From: Staphylotrichum longicolle
Taxonomy: Eukaryota > Ascomycota > Sordariomycetes > Sordariales > Chaetomiaceae
DNA: 64,000 nt
Direction: 5' to 3'
Assembly: GCA_019096155.1 (NCBI GenBank)
Contig: JAHCVI010000001.1
Location: 9,920,001 to 9,984,000 of the forward strand
The notes below the pieces were generated by a model. That model saw only the letters and a list, made by a program, of their open reading frames with translations, ran no database searches and was not told where the DNA came from. The translations under genes and the position numbers were made by a program. Positions 56,350 through 64,000 of this stretch are shown here, in pieces (the first letter of the stretch is position 1; each line of letters begins with the position of its first letter).

Positions 56350-59300
56350 GATGACCTAGGCTTGCGTTCATCCTTCTTGCTCTTCTCATCTTCCGACGGC
56401 TCCCCGTCGGCAGCGGCAGAGGCGGCAGCCTGCTTAGCCTTCATCTTCTCGAGCGAGGGTGATGTCCTCGCGTGGGCAGGACTAGGTTGAGCAAGGGCCT
56501 CTCCCGCTCACACGACGGATCCCTCGACTTGAAGACTGGGACCATGCCCGCATTGAGGCCGGACACGGTCGACGGTTGCGGGTGGAACTTGACGATCTCA
56601 TGCGGCATGATGACATTGTCGATGCGGACGTCCGCGTTCGGGCCGTCAAACTTGCTCTTCTTCTGCTCCCGCTTCATCTCGGGCGGGGTGACGATGCGGA
56701 TGATGGGTTCATCGCCCTCATCGAACTTGTCCACCACCGACGGCGAGGGGAGAGCGCTGCGGGAGCGGATCTCTTCCTCGGCGATCTTCTCCGCAATCTT
56801 TTTCTCGCGGTAATACCTGTTGGCCTCTTCTTGAATCGGATCCCTTACCGGCTCGCGGTCCCTGCCTCTCCGAGGTTCGCGCGACCGAGACCGGGAGCGG
56901 TCGCGTTCGACCACTGAGATCGCAGCGGCAATTACGCCCGCCTCGGCCGGAATAGTGGAGTGCTTCGTCTCTTCGATGATGGCCTGCGCATCGCGCACCT
57001 CGCGCTCAAAAGAGCAGCGGCGGCGCAAGCGCGCTCCTCCCTTTCGTCATCCTGCTTGGCGTCACGCGCCCACTCAGGAACGGTTTCAACGGTGTAGATT
57101 TGGGGTGTGATGGACCGCTTCGGGGGACTGTATAGCGGGGTCGGAAGGCATCGTCTGCGACTTGGAACTGGAAGGGGTCGATCGGCGCGTCGCCCTTGCT
57201 GCTCGAGGGGCCAGGTTCAGAACGCTGTGGCACACCTGTTGCGCCACCGTCCAGTTCAGCCTGCCGCTTCTTCTCCAACTCGATCTGCCTTTGGAGTTCT
57301 TCAATCATCCGACGAGTCTCTTCGCGCTTGGCACGCCTCTCCTCGCGGCTAGGCTTGGCCGCCGTGGGTACCAGGCTCTCCTGCTGCTTCTTCTCCTCAG
57401 AGTGCGGCGCTGCGTCCTTGCCGGCTGTGTAGTCGCGCGCGTCGACAACGGTGGCAACATCTTTTCCTTTCGCACGGCGCCGCTCCTCACGCTCACGGCT
57501 GCGGTCCTGCTCGTCACGAGAATCGGCCCGGCGCCTCTCGTCTCGTTCTCGCTTCTTCTCCACATCTCTGGCGACCCGATCACGCTCAGCCCGCATGCGC
57601 TCGTCCTGAGACCTGCGCTCCTCTTTGTAACGGGGCGCGCGCTCCTCGCGCACGCGGCGTTCGTGCTTGTCAATGGCCTCCTGTTCCTCCCGGCGGCGAC
57701 GCTCTTCCTTCTCGCGGTACTCGAGGGCTTCGCGATGGCGTTGCGCCTCCTGCTCATACCGCAAGCGTTCGTCGCGTACGCGGGCTTCCTTCTCGCGAAG
57801 CTCGTCCAGCTCGCGCTGTTTCTTCGTGTCGGACAAGATGGCCGCGCCCGCCGCAGCGACCACCGCAGGCGCAACAGCTGCCGCGGCAATCTCGGCAATG
57901 CTCCTGCTGTCAGGGGCAGGGCGAGGATGGTGGCGATCGTCTGCGTCTCGCTTCTCGTCGTGACGGTCGGCACGCCGGTCATAGGTTTGTTCATATGTCC
58001 GGTCGTCACGCCGATCATAGGTTTGTTCATACGTCCGATCGTCGCGCCTGTCGCTGCGTCTTTCCTTGCGTCCAGAAAGCACAGCAGAAGGAGAACTCTG
58101 CGGCACGGTCTCAACGACGCTCCTCCTCTCCGGCGTCGGGCGAGTCTGGCGATCATCGTACTCGCGTCTGTCATCACGCCTATTCTCGCGCCTGTCATCA
58201 CGCCTGTCATCACGCCTGTCATCGCGCCTGTCATCGCGCCTGTCATCGCGCCTGTCATCGCGCCTGTCATCGCGCCTGCCATCTCGCCTCTCGTAGTCGC
58301 GTTCCTCATCCCTCCTCTCCCTCCTCTCCGCTACGGCCCCAGCCAGCGCAGCGCCGGCAGCAGCGCCCATCACAGCGGGCAGCGCCCCCGAAGCAACAGC
58401 CTCAACCGCGCTCTTCCTTGACCGACGCTCCCGGGGACTGCCATGGTGAACGAGGTGCTCCCGCTCCACGCCGGCGCGCTGATCCTCCAGCACGCGGGGC
58501 GACACGGGCACCCTAGGCTTGGGGGCCTGGATCGGAACAGGTTCAGGACGGCTGGTGAACACTGCACTGTCTCTCTCCCTGTCCCTGTCCCTATCCCTGT
58601 CTCTGTCCTTGTCCCGACGTGTCGGCGTAGAGGGTGCTGCCGCCACCGCTGCCGCTGCTGCTGCGGCCGCTGCTGCGGCAAGCGGGACCGACGCGCCCGA
58701 GGAGCTCGCGGCGGCTTCGAAGCGCGAGGCATCGGCTGTTGGGACGGGGTAGACATTGCGCATGGGCCTGGCCTCGATGGATGCGCTGCTCGGCTGGGGG
58801 ATCGGCCCGTGTTCGTGCAACAGATGAGGCGGGTGGGGCTCGGTTTGGCTGCGAGCAAGACGGGGATACTCGCCGGGTCGGAAACCGCACGGGGTGTTGA
58901 CGAAGCCGCGAAGAGAGTTGACGGGTCCGAACATGGCAGGGTCGACAGCGGAGCTCTTGCGGTTAGGGGGACGGATAGATTCAGGAGGGCGCTGGGCGAC
59001 GACGGGGGAGGCGATGCTTTGGTGGTCGTGGTGCGGAGCGGCGGTGCTGGGCAGGTTGGGGTCGGAGAACTTGGGGACCGAGCCGTAGGCCAAGTCGGAA
59101 TCACCGTCGCTCGAGTCGGAATCCGAGGCAGATTCCCAGTCCGAGTCGGCGTCGTCGTGGTGACCATGGGGTTTGGAGGAGCTGAGACCCCGAGACGTCT
59201 GGCCGTGGGAGCCATGGGAGCCGTGGCGATGGAACTCGGACAGTGCGACTGCGGCGGCTGCCATACGAGAGGGACGGGATCTGCCTACGCGTTCAAGGTC

Positions 59301-59945
59301 GCGGAGATTTTCAGCGCGCGCAAGGTCTGAAAGCTTGCGACCCAGTGCTATAATCTCCTCGTCCGTCTGGGCCCTGTGCAACGCGGGCCGGCCATCGGGT
59401 CCAAACAACGGGTCATCCTGCGACGGGTGGTGCGACTGCGGGTGTTGAGGATTGTAGGGGACTTGTGAGTGCTGGCCATGTTGAGGATAATGGGAATGCT
59501 GCTGGGGGTATTGCTGCGGGGGGTGCTGGGTGTGGTGCTGTTGCGACGCTTGCTGCCTCTCGAACGAGGACCTTGACATGTAACCTGCGCCATAGGCCAA
59601 ATCGCTGTCGACAGAGGACGAGGACTTGTTCTTCCTGCGAAACGAGCGGCGCTTCTTAACCTTCTTGACCGACGACGAGGCGAAGAAAGAGCGGATGCCG
59701 AAGCGGCTCTTGCGCGAGATGTTCAACAGCGAAGACGAGGTGGACGACGACGACGACGAGCTCGAGTCGGCACGGGTGCGGCGCTGCGCATGGGAGGGCA
59801 TCGGGGCAGTTTCGGCGACGGCAGCCGAGGCCGAGACGGCGGCGGCAGCGGCGGCGGCGGCGGCGAGCTGCTCTCTGGAATGCCGGCGCTCGGCGCGTCG
59901 CCGTCGGGAGCTCTCCGGGCTCCGGCGACGGGGCTCTCGCATCAT
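56350..59945 (-). CDS. N-terminal module of the giant protein (frame-broken)
   Basis: This is probably the 5' part of the same gene. The first block (start 59945, open to 57006) begins MMREPRRRSPESSRRRR. It has a basic/Ser segment (SRKSRFGIRSFFASSSVKK, then DSDLAYGAGYM), a His/Gln-rich stretch, a conserved-looking helix (EIIALGRKLSDLARAENLRD), poly-Ala runs, an RDDR repeat and a long charged coiled coil (EEKKQQ to RQIELEKKRQAEL). Reading then continues in other frames: PPKRSITPQIYTVETVPEWA (about 57145-57040), FEREVRDAQAIIEETKHST to RDPSCERERPLLNLVLPT (about 57020-56490), and SPSLEKMKAKQAA to KDERKP (about 56485-56356). The last block meets VIMNNRGEVVEVPED of the main part. Each switch needs one extra base. 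No intron I could find explains them. The ATG at 59945 gives a typical start, but the true 5' end is unproved. Confidence 0.65.
58187..58276 (-). repeat. 12-nt tandem repeat (RDDR unit)
   Basis: Seven to eight copies of a 12-nt unit encode RRDD tetrapeptides in the N-terminal module. Related degenerate units (YDRRDDRTYEQT) are found at about 57960-58060. Confidence 0.9.
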
Positions 59946-61011
59946 TCTTGACCGCTCAAAAACAGCTTCACGATTGCTTCACGGTCCAGTCATTGGTTTT
60001 GGGTGGTATTCGGTGTATTCACGCGATGTGCGACGGGGGTTCAATCAGTTCGAAATGCGCTTTTGCGTCGCGTGGTGTACGTGAAGGGCCGTGATTCTTT
60101 CAATCTGACAGTGTTTGTTGTTTGGGTTGACTGGGATTCACTAGGGAGGCTGGGGTTCGGCTCACGATCCACATCCGCGCTTGGTGGAAGCGCCACTTGC
60201 CTGTGCCGATGGAGCTCCCCTCGCTGGGCTGTTGGTCCAGCGGCCCAGCCTGCCAAGGTGAGCATCAACAAGGGTCTCCTCTGGGGTCTTGCAAGGGTTG
60301 CAAGGGTCGCAGCGAGCCCTGCTCGAGCCCTGCTGAGGCAACCACCCTCCATCCGAACTGAGCAAGCGCTGCTGACAGACGGCCCCCACTTTGCCGGGCC
60401 GGGCCTGATGGACGCCTCCACCTTCAGCTGAGATGAAAGCTGTGACGGGGTGGCTTGAAACCCTGATTGGACGGAACGGCAGCATGGACTTCAGAGCAGG
60501 GTTCACCTCCCGAGGCTGCGCTGCAAGCTCCAACGAAATGTTGTCTTCTGCTTGACGGCCAAATCACGGGGCGCTGCAGCATCTCGACTTGCAGGACGCC
60601 AACCCGGGACTCACCGCTCTACCAATCCCGTCATGGAACCTCCGGCGGCCTGAGATTACCAAACGATTTGTTCGAGTGGCTTGTCACCACGTGTCGCTGG
60701 CGAAGAGCGTTGATCTCTGCATTTCCTTTGTAGGGTTTTGACAGTTTTGACCCTCTTGACCATCCTGACCATACCCAGGTTTCCTGACAGCCTTGCCTTC
60801 TGTCTGCCCGTTCAATTTATTCCAGATCCGACGATGTTGTGCACATCTCGACGGCTTGCAGGGTGCAGGCAGGCCACTGAGCCCCGCTGGCTCTTCGCTT
60901 TCACGGAGAGCATGCACCATCACAAACCCGGGTGTGGTCCAGAACCCTTCTGTTGTTGATGCTAGACAAGCATTTCTGGGTCCCGCTTCTGTCCTGTGCA
61001 CCAACTCAACA
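59946..61011. other. Upstream region of the giant gene
   Basis: A 1.07 kb region between the probable start of the giant gene and the end of the next minus-strand gene. It should contain the giant gene's promoter and 5' UTR. No protein motif is seen. A TGACC/TTGACC-rich patch lies at about 60735-60775. Confidence 0.5.
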
Positions 61012-62321
61012 TCAACGGCCATCTTCCCTCAAGGTATCATCCCACTCTGTTGCCGGTGGCGCCGAATGTCCAACCTCGTCTGGGTATTGCTTCGTCCAAA
61101 CCCTCCCTCGCATCGCCCGCACCACTTGGTCTATTCTCTCCTGTCGCTGCCGTAGAATACCGTTCTGTGCAACGGCCCCATCATCGGTCTCACCCATGCA
61201 CGTGCCATCTGTGCCTTTTGTGGCACTGTATGAGTCCGGAAGGATGAGCTCAAGTAGCCGGGAGTAAACCAGTCTGTAGGGTTTGAATGGCACAGTAGTA
61301 GGTCGAATCGACACAGACACCGCGGTCGGGGGTGCGAGATCAGGAAAGTCAAACCTGTCGAGAAAGGTGGAACAGATGTCCGCTGTAAAAAGGTGGATTC
61401 GGTCTTGGTCATCGTAGTCGGTGTAGATGACGTGCGACTGGGATGCTGTTAGAAAAGTACATTCGGGGGGCATACTGTCTTCAACTCGCAGCCCGAAAAC
61501 GTACCCGGAATGTTCGCTGATTGAACCTCTCCTCTGGGCCTAGACTTTTCCGTTGCCCTTGTGCCACAGCAATCAGCAGCGCGAGAATATACGGATCGTG
61601 CAAAGGTTCTGCCGGAGTGATGGCCTTCAATCGAAGCATCGCCACGTTATGGACAGGAGCGTTGGTCCGGGGAGAAGTGTGTCCCACTCCGGTCGCTCTG
61701 CAACGCAGGTTCTCTACAAACCGAGATTCGGTCCACGCGGCGACAGGCTGGCGTTGTGACTCTGTTTCGGTTCGCAGAAAGAAACTGACGCATGGCAGGC
61801 GGCTGGCGGAGCGTTGGCAATAGAAAAAGTCAACTCCGTCCCTAGTGGAAGGTAGCCCAGGTGACATGTCAGCACGCACCGAGATAACCTGAAGTTTCGG
61901 GATGCCAGTGAATGACTGACGGGTATGACCTTAATGGGCCATTCTTGTCTGCGAGAAGCGCCCGTATAAAGCGGATTCGAAACCCAAGACCAAAGGTCGA
62001 TGCCCAACGATACGCAATTGTTGCAGCTCTGCGGTTGTCATACGGGGGTTTGAGACGCCATCGTCGAGGTGTCAATGGAGAAGACGGCTCGAATGAGCAC
62101 TGCAGCAAGTCAAGATGCCGATTTGTCCATTGAAAGGGCGGCACCAGGAGCTCCTCCCGGTTGTGAAGGCGCAGTATCCGGTCCAGTGAGAGCGGGCGTG
62201 GTTGTGATGAAGCACACGGAAGGGTTGTGGATGTGGAAGACGGTGTTGACATCGATGTTGATCCGCTGGTGAACAGAGAACAGATGGGTTCATCACCTTC
62301 ACTGTCTTGATGAACCTCCAA
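61012..62321 (-). CDS. Fungal hypothetical protein
   Basis: The function is not known to me. Three exons are likely. Exon 1 starts at 62321 (MEVHQDSEGDEPICSLFTSG), and exon 3 is 61012-61437. The last intron is 61438-61504 (GTACGT donor, CTAAC branch, CCCAG acceptor, phase 0). The junction between exons 1 and 2 is uncertain: a GTGCGT donor near 61883 must join an acceptor at about 61756 or nearby to keep frame. The middle contains WTESRFVENLRCRATGVGHT and EPLHDPYILALLIAVAQGQR, and the third exon IHLFTADICSTFLDRFDFP. These recall a widespread family of uncharacterised Sordariomycete proteins that I know only by sight. No signal peptide, membrane helix or catalytic motif is evident. Confidence 0.6.
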
Positions 62322-62865
62322 TGCCTTGGTCTCTATCTGCTAAAAACCAACGTCGTCTTCAAAGTGGGACCAAGCTGAGGATGGAGAGTTAGGCAGTTGG
62401 CAGGGCCGGCAACACCGGCCGTCGTGCAAAATGGTTGGCAGCCATGGCGAGACGGGACTCGCCCCTGAGCGCCATAACACCAAGTCATTGAGGCTCTTCA
62501 ACAATGACAACGACACAATAATTAAAACATATCACCTGTCATTCATTTGTGTTTTCTTTTTCATTGCATCGGTTTGTTTTTTTTTCTCTTTTTTCTTTTT
62601 TCTTTTTTTTGGGGGGTTATTTTGGTTTTCCAAGGCAACTAACCAGCTCTTTGTTAAGAATACGAGAGGATGGAAAGAGAAAAGACAGATTAAATTTTCT
62701 ACTGTCAAGCTGTAAGGACTCCAAAAAGTCAAATTCAGTTCTATTTCTACCCGTTATCTGGCTTGGTCCAGCCATCCTGATGCAAATTGTCCCCCCTAGT
62801 ATATACATGCCCGCATCTAGTATCTACCCGAATATGAACCCCTGAGCCAAGTCACCATCTTCCGC
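62322..62865. other. Intergenic region between the hypothetical gene and the GH7 gene
   Basis: A 0.54 kb stretch between two minus-strand genes. It has a strong T-rich tract (about 62570-62612), which is A-rich on the transcribed strand and fits a 3' UTR/terminator of the cellulase gene. The left part should hold the promoter of the hypothetical gene. Confidence 0.5.
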
Positions 62866-64000
62866 CTAAGCAGCGGTAAAAGTCGAGTTGATGGCGCCAA
62901 CCTTGATGTTGGAGTACACGACATAGGCGTCGGGGTGCGCCTTCTCAACCGTCTCGGGGAGACCAGCCTCGGGGTCGCAGCGGCCGCGGGCGACGCCGGG
63001 CTTGGTCGGGTCAGCCTCAGGGGGGTAGTTGCTGTCGAGCCAGTTCATGGAGACGGCGCTGCGGCATGGGTTAATATCACAGGTGTTTCGTGAGGCGGAG
63101 GAAGGGGGGAAGCTCACTGGTCGTCCCAGATGCTGAGCACGAGCACCATCTTCTCGAGCGACTTGCCCATGGCCGCCATGCCGCCGATGGTCTTGAAGTA
63201 GTTGTTGTCGCCAAACGCCGTCTTCTGCTGCTCGCAGAACTCGTCGCTGATGTGGTTGACGGGGTCGACGCCCTCGACGACCGTCTCCGAGTTGGGGATC
63301 ACCTTGCCGTCCTGCACGTAGAAGCGGTGGATGCTCTTGAGCGCGCCCGTGTCGGTGCCGTCCTCGGTCACAAACTGCGTCACGAGCGTGAAGGGCTTGG
63401 ACGTGTCGACGGTCTTGGAGGGACCGTAGAACTCCTGGTTACCCATGCGGAAGCTGTTGAAGTCACAGCCGTCTGTAGGTTTGGTCAGTCTCGGTTCAGC
63501 GGCACCTCAGCAGTGTGATGATATAGTGCAGAACCCACCCTTGTCGCACTGGCCGGCGTACCGGTCACTGCCGGAGCCGCAGTCAACGCCGTCGCACCTG
63601 GTCTGCTCGTTGACCTTGCACGGGTGGGGCGTGTAGGCGGTGGCATCCAGGTTGGCCTCCCAGATGTCCATCTCGGCGCAGCAAGTGCCGTACTTGCCGG
63701 CCCCGGAGCTGCCGTCAGTGCCGCCCCAGCCCTCAACGTTGGCCTCGCCGTTGATGAACTTGATGTCCTGCGGGCACTGGCTGTCGCAGTACCCAGTGCC
63801 GTACTTGGCACCGGCCTTGTTGCCCTCGAACCGCGACAGGCCACCGTCCTCATCCATCTCGCTGAAGTACACGGCGCCGTTCAGGCCGCAGGGGAGCTTG
63901 GAAACATCGACGTCCATGGTGAACTCCTTGTTGAGCAGGTTGAACAGACGGTACTTGTCGTCGCTGGCCATCAAGTAGACGCGGGACCCGACATTCTGGC
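62866..64000 (-). CDS. GH7 cellobiohydrolase (cellulase), 5' end outside the window
   Basis: A secreted glycoside hydrolase family 7 enzyme, most like reducing-end cellobiohydrolases (CBH I). It cleaves crystalline cellulose with retention of configuration. Exons seen: 63539-64000 (continues beyond the window), 63118-63472 and 62866-63058, with GT-AG introns and matching phases. Motifs: RVYLMASDDKYRLFNLL, GLNGAVYFSEMDEDGG, GYCDSQCPQDIKFINGEANV, the catalytic CCAEMDIWEAN (E-x-D-x-x-E), then TPHPC, CDGVDCG, FVTEDGTDTG, MVLVLSIWDDHAVSMNWLDS and VYSNIKVGAINSTF. Cys pairs typical of the fold are present. The protein ends a few residues after the catalytic domain (STFTAA), with no linker and no CBM1. 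The signal peptide is not in the window. Endoglucanase versus cellobiohydrolase rests on overall motif match, so the subtype is a little less sure. Confidence 0.92.

Overview
The window is nuclear DNA of a filamentous ascomycete (Pezizomycotina), most likely a Sordariomycete and possibly a Chaetomiaceae-like fungus. The evidence is short spliceosomal introns (about 45-170 nt) with GT-AG ends and CTRAC branch points, a velvet regulator, a GH7 cellulase, a telomerase reverse transcriptase of fungal type and a giant Pezizomycotina-type repeat protein. Base composition is GC-rich throughout. I found no transposon, tRNA, rRNA or CRISPR.

Layout from left to right: uroporphyrinogen decarboxylase (446-1869, +); a GNAT-like acetyltransferase (2065-3331, -); a DUF3602/Par32-like small protein (4001-4577, -); a 2.8 kb non-coding stretch; the velvet regulator VelB (7419-9049, -). 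Then comes a 9 kb gene-poor, GC-rich tract (9050-18124). It is followed by a RhoGEF-BAR-SH3 protein (18125-24205, -), which is divergent across 2.3 kb from telomerase reverse transcriptase (26522-30748, +). TERT resolves into ten exons encoding 1164 residues, with one probable GC-AG intron.

The right half is dominated by one giant minus-strand gene (31482 to about 59945). Its intact part alone encodes about 8219 residues and includes a single 15 kb exon. It has a charged and poly-Ala N-terminal module, an array of LPxLPESRPxSP repeats, several thousand residues of Glu/Pro/Ala-rich sequence punctuated by some three dozen Lys clusters, and a C-terminal coiled coil. I propose it is Leashin (LAH), the Woronin-body/septal-pore tether often labelled 'involucrin repeat protein'. 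Between the N-terminal module and the rest, the reading frame changes four times within 0.8 kb, always in the same sense.

The window closes with a small hypothetical protein gene (61012-62321, -) and the 3' part of a secreted GH7 cellobiohydrolase without a cellulose-binding module (62866-64000, -, 5' end beyond the window).

The genes do not form a cluster with one function. Themes are heme synthesis, developmental control (VelB), polarity/septum biology (RhoGEF-BAR, Leashin candidate), telomere maintenance and lignocellulose breakdown.
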